A DNA stretch of 17,415 nt, from NCBI GenBank assembly GCA_036266975.1, contig DATAWZ010000054.1, positions 1 through 17,415 on the forward strand, written 5' to 3'. The notes below the pieces were generated by a model. That model worked only from the letters and a program-made list of their open reading frames with translations. It searched no databases and was not told where the DNA came from. Made by a program: the position numbers and the translations under genes. The DNA comes from DATAWZ01 sp036266975 (GTDB lineage Bacteria; Actinomycetota; Thermoleophilia; Solirubrobacterales; Solirubrobacteraceae). Shown here piece after piece: positions 1 through 7,851 of the stretch (within the stretch, counting starts at the first letter, position 1; each line of letters starts with the position of its first letter).

Positions 1-42
1 CTCCCGCTTCGCGGCTGCAAATCTTCGCCTGGCGGCGTCCTC

Positions 43-75
43 GGGAGCCGAAATAGCGCTGCTATTCCGGCTCCC
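43..75. repeat. Imperfect 33-bp palindrome
   Basis: The left arm GGGAGCCGAAATAGC (43-57) and right arm GCTATTCCGGCTCCC (61-75) pair with one mismatch around the 3-base loop GCT. Weaker symmetry continues outward on both sides. There is no T-run, so it is not a classical intrinsic terminator. It resembles a REP-like intergenic palindrome. Confidence 0.6.
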
Positions 76-250
76 TGCGTCCTGGCCATGCTCGATTTTC
101 GCTCGCGAATCGACGACCGGATTTACCGGAGGCACCACTAGACCGTCCCGGGCCACGCGTCGCGCCTCCTTGCACGGCATGCCGCCGAAGTTGTCGATCC
201 CGCCCTGAAACTGAAACAGATCGTTGTCATAAGGTTGCCCGAGTCCAACC

Positions 251-285
251 GTGCCCTCTCGTCGCACCTCGCGACGAGAGGGCAC
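251..285. terminator. Perfect 15-bp stem hairpin, probable terminator of the LuxR gene
   Basis: GTGCCCTCTCGTCGC (251-265) and GCGACGAGAGGGCAC (271-285) are perfectly complementary around the loop ACCTC. The hairpin lies 65 bases beyond the stop codon of the minus-strand LuxR gene. No U-tract follows in either direction, so termination would rely on the stem alone, as often proposed in high-GC actinobacteria. A smaller stem (GGTTG/CAACC, about 233-250) lies next to it. Confidence 0.5.
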
Positions 286-350
286 TGAGTGAGCTGAAGC
301 TGAGGACGGGGTTGCCGTACGCGCGGAGCATACTCGCGGATCTGCGCGGG

Positions 351-3089
351 CTACCGCGAGCGCGCCGAGCGCGCCAGCAGACCGAGCTCGCGGGCCCGTG
401 ACACGGCCTGGGCCCGAGTGTGCACATCAAGCTTGGCGTAGACGTGGCGCATGTGCGTGCGGATCGTGTTCACCGATACGAACAGCTCGGACGCGATCTG
501 CTGGGCCTGCAGGTTGGTGGGCAGGTAGCGCAGCACCCGCAGTTCGCTGTCGCTCAGCGGGTCGGCGAGCGCCGCGGCGACGCCGGCCCGTGGCCCCGGC
601 GGGCGGCCCGCGAGCAGCATGAGGATCTCGGACAGCAGCGAGGCGTGCGCCGTGCCGGATCGCGCGTGCCGCTCAAGCGCGTCCGGGGCCGGTGAGAGCA
701 GAAACGGCAGGATCAGGCCGGACGGCTCGGCGAGGTCCAGCGCGTGCTCGAGCGCGCGCGAGACGCCGCCCGCGTCGCGGAGCGCATCGTGAGCGCCGGC
801 CTCGAGCAGCAGCGCCTGGATCGTCCACCGCGCGTCCCGTCGCGCCCCGTCGGAGCCCGAGACCCCCGAGCCGCCCGAGACCCCCGAGACCCCCGAGACC
901 CCCGAGACCCCCGAGGAGAGCGCAGCGAGCGCCGCCTCGGGCTGATCCTGTGCGAGTCGAAGTGAAGCGAGCACCACGCACATGTGCAGCTCGGCGCGCA
1001 GCGCGTCGCGCATCTCCGAGAGCGAGCGCACAACCCCCTCGGTATCGCCGAGCCCGATCCTGATCAGGAGCATGTACGCCCACGAGCGGGTCGAAAGCAT
1101 GTGCTCGGCCACGAGCATGCTGTCCGATCGCTGGGCCACGCGGAACGCGGCCAGGGCCCGTTTCGGGCGGCCCCGCACGGAGTGGAGCAGGCCGAGCGTG
1201 GTGTAGAGCATGACTGCGGCGGCCGGTTCGATCTCCGCCTGCAGCGCCGCCTCGGCGCGCTCGAGCCACGCCTCGGCCTCGTCGAGCTGCCCGCGCCAGA
1301 GCGTGACCGCCCCGAGCACCGCGCACGCGACGCCCGTGGTGCGGTCATCGCTCCAACCGTGCTCCTCCGCGAGCCCGAGCGCCGCCCGCGCCGGCTCCTC
1401 GGCGAGCGATGGCGAGCGAGATCCCGCCAGCAGCGACCAGTGCGCAAGCGCGTTCATCTCGATCAGCGGCCGCTTGATGCGCCGCGCGAGGGCCAGCCCC
1501 TGCTCGAGGTGACGCTCGGCCTCGGCGAGGTGCCCCGTCCAGATCTCGGCGCTGCCCAGGTCGCAAAGCGCGATCGCCCGCAGGTCATCGCCGAGACCGA
1601 TCCGCGCCGCGTCGGGGGCGTCGGGGACCACGAACGCCCGAGCCTCCTCGGTGACGGCGTCCAGGTCGTTGCGCTGGCGGGCCAGCGACAGCCGAAGCGC
1701 GGCCAGGAAGACCAGCAGCCGTGCACGTCGCTCGGGTGGCGCCGAGGCCGCCTCGCGCGTCGCGAGCGCCACGAGCTGGTCGGCCTGCACCAGCGAACCG
1801 CTGGTGAGCTGAAGGGCGGCCGTGATCGCGGCCAGCTCGGGGTCGGCGGCGGCGATCTCGGCCGGAAACTTGCCGAGCAGCTCGTGGACCGTCGCGCGCC
1901 CGCCGTCGAGGTACAGGCGGATGTGATGGTCGGCGAGCAGCCGGGTCGCCAGCGCCCAGTTCTCTGCCGCCTGGGCATGGCGGACCGCTTCGACCGGGTC
2001 GCCATGCTCGGCGAACCATTCGGCGGCGGCATCGTGCAACGCGGGCACCTCGTCCGGCTCGGTGCGGCGCAGCTCGAGCGTGAGCAGGTCGGCGAACAGC
2101 CGGTGGTAGCGAAACCACGAGCGCTGCGGGTTGAGGGCGATCACGAACGCGCCGGCCCGCTCGAGCTCGGCGAGGATCCCCTCGCTGCCCGAGCTGCCGG
2201 TCAGCCGATCGGCGAGCGGACCACTCACTCGCTCCAGCAGCGAGGTCCGCAGCAGTAGGTGGGCAACCTGAGGCGGTTGACGCTCGAGGACCTCGGCCAG
2301 CAGGTAGTCCGCCACCGTGCGCTCACTGCCGGAGAACTCCGCCGTGAACCGCTCGGGGTCGGGGTGGCCGGCGAGCGAGAGCGCGGCGAGCCGAAGACCC
2401 GCCGCCCAACCCTCGGTCCGCTCCAGCAGCGACTCGAGCGCGCCGTCGGCCAACGCGACCCCCGCGGCGCGGAAGAGCGCCTGGGACTCCTCGAGCGAGA
2501 AGCGCAGATCCGCCGCGCGGATCTCGGTGAGCTCACCCTCCAGGCGCAGCCGGTGCAGCCCCAGACGCACGTCGCGCCTACTCAGCAACACGAACCGGAG
2601 CGCCGCGGGCACGCCGCCGAGCAGCCGCTCGAGCTGCTCGAGCGCGTCGCCGGCCTGAAGCTCGTGCAGGTCGTCGATGACCAGCCACACCGGCTCGGCC
2701 AGCGGCCGCAGATCCTCCATCAACCGCTCGACGATGCTCGCCCCGTCGAGCTCGGGCGCCGCCGTGAGGGCTCGCACGAGCGGCTCTCCGCCTCGCGTCC
2801 CGCGCAGCGCGTCGAGCACCGAAAGCCAGAACCGCTGCGCGTCGCGCTCGCGACGGGCGACCGATACCCAGCCAACGCGCTCGCCCAGGCCAGTCGCCGC
2901 GATCCACGAGCGCACCAAGACCGTCTTGCCGCTCCCGGCGGGCGCGGCGACGAGCGTGACGCGAGCGGCGTTCGCGAGCGTGTCGAACAGGCTCGATCGG
3001 GTGACGGCGCCCCGCGCCCCCGTAGAGAAGCCCACCGCTGTATCCGATGGCGACACGACGGCCCCATCTTCGCACCGAGCCGCGTGCAC
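351..3089 (-). CDS. LuxR-family ATP-binding transcriptional regulator (MalT/LAL type)
   Basis: This is a large signal-transduction ATPase regulator (STAND class) of 912 aa, a normal length for LAL proteins. Residues 49-56 form the Walker A loop (APAGSGKT) and 134-141 the Walker B strand (VWLVIDD). The middle, from about 350 to 830, is Ala/Leu-rich and resembles the TPR-like helical repeats of MalT. Residues 844-905 are a LuxR-type helix-turn-helix (LSDSELRVLRYL to VNTIRTHMRHVYAKL). Family members bind an inducer in the helical repeats, oligomerise with ATP and activate transcription. The start used here is a GTG at 3089. A GTG at 3056, preceded by GATGGGG, is an equally good or better start and would remove 11 residues. 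An in-frame 9-bp tandem repeat inserts a Gly-Val-Ser-rich run just before the C-terminal third. The gene diverges from a 78-aa protein gene; its target is unknown. Confidence 0.93.
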   Translation of the reverse strand: MHAARCEDGAVVSPSDTAVGFSTGARGAVTRSSLFDTLANAARVTLVAAPAGSGKTVLVRSWIAATGLGERVGWVSVARRERDAQRFWLSVLDALRGTRGGEPLVRALTAAPELDGASIVERLMEDLRPLAEPVWLVIDDLHELQAGDALEQLERLLGGVPAALRFVLLSRRDVRLGLHRLRLEGELTEIRAADLRFSLEESQALFRAAGVALADGALESLLERTEGWAAGLRLAALSLAGHPDPERFTAEFSGSERTVADYLLAEVLERQPPQVAHLLLRTSLLERVSGPLADRLTGSSGSEGILAELERAGAFVIALNPQRSWFRYHRLFADLLTLELRRTEPDEVPALHDAAAEWFAEHGDPVEAVRHAQAAENWALATRLLADHHIRLYLDGGRATVHELLGKFPAEIAAADPELAAITAALQLTSGSLVQADQLVALATREAASAPPERRARLLVFLAALRLSLARQRNDLDAVTEEARAFVVPDAPDAARIGLGDDLRAIALCDLGSAEIWTGHLAEAERHLEQGLALARRIKRPLIEMNALAHWSLLAGSRSPSLAEEPARAALGLAEEHGWSDDRTTGVACAVLGAVTLWRGQLDEAEAWLERAEAALQAEIEPAAAVMLYTTLGLLHSVRGRPKRALAAFRVAQRSDSMLVAEHMLSTRSWAYMLLIRIGLGDTEGVVRSLSEMRDALRAELHMCVVLASLRLAQDQPEAALAALSSGVSGVSGVSGVSGGSGVSGSDGARRDARWTIQALLLEAGAHDALRDAGGVSRALEHALDLAEPSGLILPFLLSPAPDALERHARSGTAHASLLSEILMLLAGRPPGPRAGVAAALADPLSDSELRVLRYLPTNLQAQQIASELFVSVNTIRTHMRHVYAKLDVHTRAQAVSRARELGLLARSARSR
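859..912. repeat. 9-bp in-frame tandem repeat (6 units) inside the LuxR gene
   Basis: Six consecutive 9-base units run from 859 to 912. Five are exactly GAGACCCCC and the second is GAGCCGCCC. Read on the minus strand they encode repeated Gly-Val-Ser tripeptides. Because the unit is a multiple of three, copy-number change would lengthen or shorten a flexible linker without breaking the reading frame. Confidence 0.85.
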
Positions 3090-3112
3090 GCCGGCGCGAT
3101 CATCAGAACCAT

Positions 3113-3127
3113 GTGAGGACCGCTCAC
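3113..3127. promoter_or_regulatory. Palindrome GTGAG-N5-CTCAC in the divergent LuxR/78-aa promoter region
   Basis: GTGAG (3113-3117) and CTCAC (3123-3127) form an inverted repeat between the minus-strand LuxR gene and the plus-strand gene at 3188. A closely similar 15-base palindrome lies at 6747-6761 in another divergent promoter region. It may be an operator for a shared regulator, but with arms of only five bases chance is possible. Confidence 0.3.
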
Positions 3128-3187
3128 CCCGCTGGCGCCGACCCTGACCCTCTACCCGCCCTCAATGCAGCAAGGAGCCAGCACGAC

Positions 3188-3424
3188 ATGCACGAGCCGC
3201 AGCCACCGAAGCGCTACGAGATCAGCGTGCGCGGCGCTCTGGGGCCGACGATCCTCCAGGCGTTCCCGACCCTCACCGCGCAGCGGCGAGAGCGCGACAC
3301 GCTGCTCAGCGGACCGCTTCCCGACTCGGCGGCGCTCTACGGCCTGCTCCACCAGATCGAGGCGCTCGGGCTGGAGCTCCTCGAGGTCCGCTGCCCGAAG
3401 ACGCGGCGTCCCGAAATCACATGA
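3188..3424 (+). CDS. Conserved small hypothetical protein (78 aa)
   Basis: The product is a 78-aa soluble protein starting MHEPQPPKRYEISVRGALG. It contains a central 'T...GPLPDSAALYGLL' stretch and ends in a basic tail after LELLEVR. From memory this matches a very common actinobacterial family of 70-80 aa proteins (pattern YEIRV.G..., GPLPDQAALHGLL, LGLELLEVRR) with no assigned function, often found beside regulator genes. The ATG at 3188 is chosen because AAGGAG lies 10 bases upstream; an in-frame upstream extension to 3047 has no ribosome site and overlaps the divergent LuxR gene. There is no signal peptide or membrane segment. It is the first gene of a run with YceI and the FAD oxidase. 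Confidence 0.85.
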   Translation: MHEPQPPKRYEISVRGALGPTILQAFPTLTAQRRERDTLLSGPLPDSAALYGLLHQIEALGLELLEVRCPKTRRPEIT

Positions 3425-3498
3425 AGTGGGTGACGGAGCCTCACCAGACCGGACGCGAGGTTGGATGAGTCCGACGAGCCGAACGAGGAGGCCTCCAA

Positions 3499-4026
3499 AT
3501 GAGCACCCATGCCGCAGACCCCGCCGCCAGGACAGACGCGACGACCCGCTGGCTGATCGACCCCGCGCGCTCGCGGGTGGAGTTCCGCACGCGGACGTTC
3601 TGGGGGATGGTGACGGTCACGGGCCGCTTCAGCCGCTACGCGGGCACCCTGAGCCTCTCCGATGATCCCGCGGTCGAGCTGGTGATCCAGGCCGACAGCG
3701 TCGACACCGGCAACGAGCGGCGCGACAAGCACCTGCGCTCGGCGGCCTTCTTCGACGTCGAGCGCCACCCCTATGTGCGCTTCGTCTCCGAGCGCGTGCA
3801 GCTCGACGGCGAGCGTCTGACCGTGCACGGTCACCTGCACGCGGCCGGGCGCAGCATCCCGCTCGCCCTGAACGCCACGCTGCGCGGCGTCGACGGCAGG
3901 CTCGAGGTTCAGGCGAGCGCCGACGCCGACCACCGCGGGCTGGGGATGACCTTCAGCCCGCTCGGCATGCTGCGCAGCCCCAGTAGGCTCACGGTCCACG
4001 GCCGCCTGTCGCCCGAGGTGCACTGA
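3499..4026 (+). CDS. YceI-family protein
   Basis: The 175-aa product has the YceI (PF04264) layout: RWLIDPARSRVEFRTR near residue 15, then the Val/Thr-rich strands of the lipocalin-like barrel. The family signature of a Val/Asp pair, 'SVDTGNERRDKHLRSAAFFDVERHPYVRF' in outline, lies at about residues 70-95. Family members bind long isoprenoid or other amphipathic ligands in a beta-barrel. Many are periplasmic, but this one has no signal peptide and should be cytoplasmic. GAGGAGG at 3485-3491 sits 7 bases before the ATG. The gene ends 13 bases before the FAD oxidase, suggesting co-transcription. Its ligand cannot be read from the sequence. Confidence 0.92.
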   Translation: MSTHAADPAARTDATTRWLIDPARSRVEFRTRTFWGMVTVTGRFSRYAGTLSLSDDPAVELVIQADSVDTGNERRDKHLRSAAFFDVERHPYVRFVSERVQLDGERLTVHGHLHAAGRSIPLALNATLRGVDGRLEVQASADADHRGLGMTFSPLGMLRSPSRLTVHGRLSPEVH

Positions 4027-4039
4027 CGGCCGACCACCC

Positions 4040-5707
4040 ATGACGAGTGCGGCCTCGCTCAGACCCCTGCAATACCCGCAGAGCGAGGCTGACGTCGTCG
4101 CGCTGGTCCGCGCCGCGGCGGCGTCGGGGCGCCAGCTGCGGGTCCGTGGCTCGGGGCACTCGCCGGCCGCGGCGATCGGCGCCGACCGCAGCCACGCGAT
4201 CGAGCTCTCGCTGGATCGCTACCGGGCGTGGTGGGTCCTGGACGAGGAGCGCCGGCTGATCGAGGTGCAGGCGGGCATCAACCTCGGCCGCGACCCCTCC
4301 CATCCCCGCGGCGAGGCCACGGTGGAGCGCAGCCTTCTCTGGCAGCTCTGGCACGAGCGCGGCTGGGCCCTGTCGATCACCGGCGGGATCACCCACCAGA
4401 CCGTCGCGGGGTTCCTGTCCACCGGCTCCTCGGGCGGCTCGACCCGCCACTCGCTCACCCACGACGTCGTCGCGGTGCGCATCGTCGACGGACGCGGCGA
4501 GGTGCACGTCCTCTCCCGTGACGACGAGGATCGCGGCGCGTTCGACGCGGTGCTGCCGAGCATGGGCCTGCTGGGCGTCATCTCGACGGTCACCTTCCAG
4601 TGCATCGAGGCCTTCACGATCAGCGGTCAGGAGGCGATCACCATCCCGGCGCGGTCGGCGGTCGACGTCTTCGGGCCCGGCGGCTTCGGGCGCCCGTCGC
4701 TGGAGGACTTCCTGCGCGGTGTCGAGTACACGCGGCTGGAGTGGTGGCCCCAACGCGGCGCCGAGCGCCTGCTGATCTGGCAGGCCCAGCGGACCCGGCC
4801 GGAGCCGGGGTTTCTCCCGGTCCGCTACGAGCAGTTCACCGCCTGGCCCCTGTTCGCCGAACCGTTGATCGGTCTGCTCTACACGCTGTTCGGCAACCTG
4901 GAGGACCTCGAGCACGCCCAGCAGGTCCTGCGCGAGCACACCGAGCACCTGGACCGCGTACTGGCGCGGCTCAGCGCCGACGGCCACCTGCGCCCGCGAG
5001 GTCGGGCGCTGGCCCGCGCCCTGGGCTCGGCCCTGCGCACCGTGGCGCGGTCCGTTCCCGCGCTGCAGCCGCTCACGCCCGCGCTGCAGCGTGCGATCCC
5101 CCGGCTGTTCCCGATGCTGTTGGACCTGGTCCTCCCCGTCGATACCCACAAACGCGGCATGCACCACCGCGAGCCCCAGGCCTTCAGCGACTGGAGCTGG
5201 CACGGGCTGCCGATGGACAACCAGGCCAGCGACGTGCTGCTGGCCACCGAGTTCACCGAGCTGTGGTCACCGCTGCCGCGCGCCGGCGAGGTCGTGCGGC
5301 TCGTGCGCGAGTACTTCGCCGCGCCCGCCGACAGCCGCGAGGCCTACGGGCGCACCGGCCTGTACGCGTACGAGCTGTACGCCGCACCCCCCCACGCCGG
5401 CTGGCTTCACCCCGGCCACTCCAACGGACACGACGAGTGGCGCGACGGCGCCTTCCGGCTCGATGTTTACTGGTACGCGGCCAACGCCGCCGACCCCCAC
5501 GAGACCTTCTTCCCGCAGTTCTGGCGGCTCCTGCGCGACCACGGCATTCCCTTCCGCCTGCACTGGGGCAAACACCTGCCCGGCGCGTGGACCGACCAGC
5601 TCGCCGCCCAATATCCCCGCTGGATGGACTGGCTGGCCCTGCGCGCGCGCATGGATCCCGACGGCGTGTTCCTGACCGACTACTGGCGCGACCACCTCGG
5701 GGTGTGA
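4040..5707 (+). CDS. FAD-dependent oxidoreductase, sugar-1,4-lactone oxidase-like
   Basis: This 555-aa enzyme belongs to the PCMH/FAD_binding_4 flavoprotein superfamily with a C-terminal D-arabinono-1,4-lactone oxidase (ALO)-like domain. The FAD-binding half shows RGSGHSPAAAI at residues 36-46; the His of GSGHS (His40) is at the position that carries covalent FAD in many relatives. It also shows GGITHQTVAGFLSTGSSGG at about 114-132 and a SMGLLGVISTVTF strand at about 174-186. The C-terminal half ends with the HWGK motif (508-511) and FLTDYWRDHLGV. It is longer than typical ALO or gulonolactone oxidases (about 430-480 aa), mostly through a helical insertion near residues 290-370. The start is 13 bases after the YceI stop with no strong ribosome site, so translational coupling is likely. 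The substrate is unknown. Confidence 0.9.
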   Translation: MTSAASLRPLQYPQSEADVVALVRAAAASGRQLRVRGSGHSPAAAIGADRSHAIELSLDRYRAWWVLDEERRLIEVQAGINLGRDPSHPRGEATVERSLLWQLWHERGWALSITGGITHQTVAGFLSTGSSGGSTRHSLTHDVVAVRIVDGRGEVHVLSRDDEDRGAFDAVLPSMGLLGVISTVTFQCIEAFTISGQEAITIPARSAVDVFGPGGFGRPSLEDFLRGVEYTRLEWWPQRGAERLLIWQAQRTRPEPGFLPVRYEQFTAWPLFAEPLIGLLYTLFGNLEDLEHAQQVLREHTEHLDRVLARLSADGHLRPRGRALARALGSALRTVARSVPALQPLTPALQRAIPRLFPMLLDLVLPVDTHKRGMHHREPQAFSDWSWHGLPMDNQASDVLLATEFTELWSPLPRAGEVVRLVREYFAAPADSREAYGRTGLYAYELYAAPPHAGWLHPGHSNGHDEWRDGAFRLDVYWYAANAADPHETFFPQFWRLLRDHGIPFRLHWGKHLPGAWTDQLAAQYPRWMDWLALRARMDPDGVFLTDYWRDHLGV

Positions 5708-5781
5708 GCTCAGGCGTGACGATTGGGGGGGAAAGGATGAGCCGTCCCGACAGCTCCAATGCCGGGGATCGACCCTCAGCG

Positions 5782-6648
5782 TCACGCGGCCAGCTCGTGC
5801 GCGATCGGCGTGGCGTCGAGGGCGGCGCGCGCGGCCTCGAGCGCAGCACCGATGAGACGGCTGGCGTGGTCGAAGTCCGTCGGCTGGACGTGTCCGGGGT
5901 TGACGGCCGGCAGCACGATCAGCTCGGAGGCGTCGGCGTAGCGGGCCAGGTCGGCCTCCAGCCGCGCGTCGACCATCAGCGAAAACGCGTGCACGGCCGC
6001 GTCGAGCGCGCCTCGGGGCGGGGTGGGCAGCCCGCGCGCGGTCGGGTCCTGGGTGGAGAGCACGAAGATGCGCTCGGCGCCGAGCTCGACCGCGTGGGAG
6101 ATCGGGGTGTTGTTGACGACCCCGCCGTCGACGAGCTGCCGCTTGCCCCACGGCACCGCGGGCAGCACCCCGGGAATGGCGGCGGCGGCGAGGACCGCCT
6201 GCTCGGCGGATCCCTGTGACAGACGCACCTCCTCCCCGCTGAGCAGGTCGAAGGCGATCAGGTGCAGCGGCACCTCGGCGTGCTCGAGCCGGTCGAGCTG
6301 CAGGTGCCGGGCGACCAGTCGGCGCAGCGGCCGGTCGGGAACGAGATGGTCCTGGTGGTTGCCCAGGCCGCCGATCAGCGTGGGGGCATGGAGCGGGAAG
6401 ATGTCCTGGCGGTGAAGGCCGCGCCAGACGTGCCCGAGCTCGATCGACGTATCCACGCTCGCAGGTCGCGAGGCGATGTAGGCGGCGTTGAGCGCGCCGG
6501 CCGAGGTGCCGACGAGCAGGTCGGGGCGGATTCCGCGCTCGTAGAGGGCGTGCAGCATTCCCGCCTGAACGGCTCCGAGGCTGGCGCCCCCGGAGAGCAC
6601 GAAGGCGGTGCGTGGAGGGCTGGTGGGGAGGGTCACAGGCGTTGGCAT
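5782..6648 (-). CDS. Patatin-like phospholipase (RssA/NTE type)
   Basis: The 288-aa product is a patatin-family acyl hydrolase using a Ser-Asp dyad. The oxyanion-hole loop LSGGASLGA lies at residues 18-26, the nucleophile motif GTSAG at 47-51 (Ser49) and the Asp motif DGG at 174-176. This is the layout of bacterial RssA/YlbK-type phospholipases. There is no signal peptide, so cytoplasmic or membrane-associated action on lipids is expected. The ATG at 6648 (MPTPVTL...) is preferred. The frame is open back to 6810, but that extension is Arg-rich, lacks family similarity and would overlap the divergent membrane-protein gene. It converges with the FAD oxidase (74 bases between stops) and shares a divergent promoter region with the membrane protein at 6790. 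Confidence 0.92.
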   Translation of the reverse strand: MPTPVTLPTSPPRTAFVLSGGASLGAVQAGMLHALYERGIRPDLLVGTSAGALNAAYIASRPASVDTSIELGHVWRGLHRQDIFPLHAPTLIGGLGNHQDHLVPDRPLRRLVARHLQLDRLEHAEVPLHLIAFDLLSGEEVRLSQGSAEQAVLAAAAIPGVLPAVPWGKRQLVDGGVVNNTPISHAVELGAERIFVLSTQDPTARGLPTPPRGALDAAVHAFSLMVDARLEADLARYADASELIVLPAVNPGHVQPTDFDHASRLIGAALEAARAALDATPIAHELAA

Positions 6649-6746
6649 ACGGGAAGGCTCAGGTCCGGCCGTGTGATCAGACGTCACACGCTTCTGGTGA
6701 TTTGCCCTCGCAGTGCGCCCGGGTCGCTCTGAATCACCCACCGCGT

Positions 6747-6761
6747 GTGAGGGCCCCTCAC
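6747..6761. promoter_or_regulatory. Palindrome GTGAGG-N3-CCTCAC between divergent genes
   Basis: GTGAGG (6747-6752) and CCTCAC (6756-6761) are perfect inverted repeats, centred 36 bases before the start at 6790 and about 106 bases before the patatin start on the other strand. It resembles the palindrome at 3113-3127 in length and half-site, so one regulator could read both. This is inference from two sites only. Confidence 0.35.
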
Positions 6762-6789
6762 CCACCCGGACGACAACCTCGAGCGGCAG

Positions 6790-7851
6790 ATGGCAGCGTC
6801 GAGCCCCCACCTCCTCTCGACCGTCCCGAGGGTGCGACCGGCTTCACTGCGCCCCGTCCCTCGGCTGCCGCGCCTGGTTGCCACGGCCCGGCGTCGGACG
6901 CTGCTCGCGGCCGTCTCGCTCACGCTGTCGGTGGCGGTGCTCGCGCTGTTGGCGCTGCTCGCGGGTTGGCGGCCAAGCGTTCTGCCGCTGCGGCACGCGG
7001 ACTGGTCGCTGCTCGTCGCGGTGTTCGGGGCCCATCTCGTCGGCTACGCCGCGTACATGACCGCGCACCGTCGTATGCTCAACCTCCGCGAGGGTCCGGC
7101 GTTGCGATGGCGCGAGACGACGACCGCCCTCCTCGCCGGCTTTGGCGCCCTGCCGATGCCGGCCGGCTTCGGCGTCGATCGCGCGGTCTTGCACGGAGTG
7201 GGCGTGAGCCGCGAGCAGGCGAGGATCTCCAGCGTCGCGCTCGCCCTGGCCGAGATGGCGGTCCTCACCCCGGTGGCGTGGGTCTGCGCGCTGCTGTTGC
7301 TCGGTGCCCACGGAGTGCCGGAGAGCGAATCCATGCCGTGGGCGATCCTCGTCCCGGTGCTCGCCGTGCCGGTGGTGGTCGCGGCCCTCCGCGCCGAGCG
7401 CCTGACCACGGCCCGCTGGGTCCAGGAGACGCTCGCCGCCGTCCGGCGGACGCTGGAGCTCGCGCGCCGTCCGCGTCGCGGCGCGGTGGTCTTCGGCGGC
7501 GTGGCGCTCTACTGGGCCGGGGACATCGCCGCGCTGTGGGCCGCGCTGAGGTTGTGCCACGTCCACATCTCCCTCGCGCGACTGATCCTCGCTCACGCGA
7601 CCGGTTACCTGCTGACTCGGCGCACTCTGCCGCTGGCCGGCGCCGGCGCGACGGAGGCCTTGCTCTCGATCGCGCTCACGTGGGTCGGCGTGCCCCTGCA
7701 TGCGGCCGTCCCCGCGGTGCTCGTGTACCGGCTGAGCGACCTCGCGCTGACCATTCCGCCCGCGCTCGCGGCGAGTGCGAGCGTGATCCGGCTCGCTCAC
7801 CCCGAGGTCGCCGCTGCGATGAGGCCGGATCGGCGATCATCCGCGGCGTGA
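6790..7851 (+). CDS. Polytopic membrane protein, lysylphosphatidylglycerol synthase TM-region/UPF0104 family
   Basis: The 353-aa protein has a short basic N terminus and about seven or eight hydrophobic helices. They lie at roughly residues 37-60, 72-94, 146-172, 180-198, 229-251, 260-276 and 282-330, the last stretch probably being two. The motifs YWAGDIAALWAAL and TRRTLPLAGAGATEALL, followed by VYRLSDLAL, are characteristic of the membrane domain shared by MprF flippases and the UPF0104 family. There is no aminoacyl-transferase domain, so it is the stand-alone membrane half, probably a lipid flippase or transporter of unknown cargo. The start ATG at 6790 is the first in frame; a later start would still retain all helices. 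Its TGA stop overlaps the GTG of the next gene (GTGA, 7848-7851), implying coupled translation. Confidence 0.85.
   Translation: MAASSPHLLSTVPRVRPASLRPVPRLPRLVATARRRTLLAAVSLTLSVAVLALLALLAGWRPSVLPLRHADWSLLVAVFGAHLVGYAAYMTAHRRMLNLREGPALRWRETTTALLAGFGALPMPAGFGVDRAVLHGVGVSREQARISSVALALAEMAVLTPVAWVCALLLLGAHGVPESESMPWAILVPVLAVPVVVAALRAERLTTARWVQETLAAVRRTLELARRPRRGAVVFGGVALYWAGDIAALWAALRLCHVHISLARLILAHATGYLLTRRTLPLAGAGATEALLSIALTWVGVPLHAAVPAVLVYRLSDLALTIPPALAASASVIRLAHPEVAAAMRPDRRSSAA

Larger units (their letters stand above)
1..350. other. Segment without a convincing gene, rich in palindromes
   Basis: No ordinary gene is supported here. The first 141 bases are open in one frame on the plus strand, ending in TAG at 139-141. 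A minus-strand frame is open from about position 285 off the left edge. In that minus frame many codons end in A or T (CAA, TAT, TTT, GTA, AAT, AAA, ATT), unlike the strongly GC-ending codons of the genes to the right, so it is either non-coding, a relic or foreign. The segment holds an imperfect palindrome at 43-75 and a perfect hairpin at 251-285. The regulator gene to the right ends at 351. I do not recognise the sequence. It may be an intergenic repeat family or the remnant of a mobile element. Confidence 0.4.

Noticed and set aside
1..285. tmRNA or other known structured RNA
   Set aside because: The GGTTGGACTCGGG string on the minus strand recalled a tmRNA T-arm region, but there is no tRNA-like acceptor pairing, no TTCGA loop and no tag-peptide frame.
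859..912. CRISPR or regulatory repeat
   Set aside because: It is a spacer-less 9-bp tandem repeat kept in frame inside a coding gene.
984..2258. 424-aa open frame on the plus strand
   Set aside because: Antisense shadow of the LuxR/MalT regulator, with charged low-information composition and no domain.
3989..5203. 404-aa open frame on the minus strand
   Set aside because: It lies wholly antisense to the well-supported FAD oxidase, is Arg/Gln/Gly-rich without any recognisable motif, and is a typical high-GC shadow.
6649..6810. N-terminal extension of the patatin gene to 6810
   Set aside because: The extra 54 residues are Arg-rich, precede the family start and would overlap the divergent membrane-protein gene and its promoter region.
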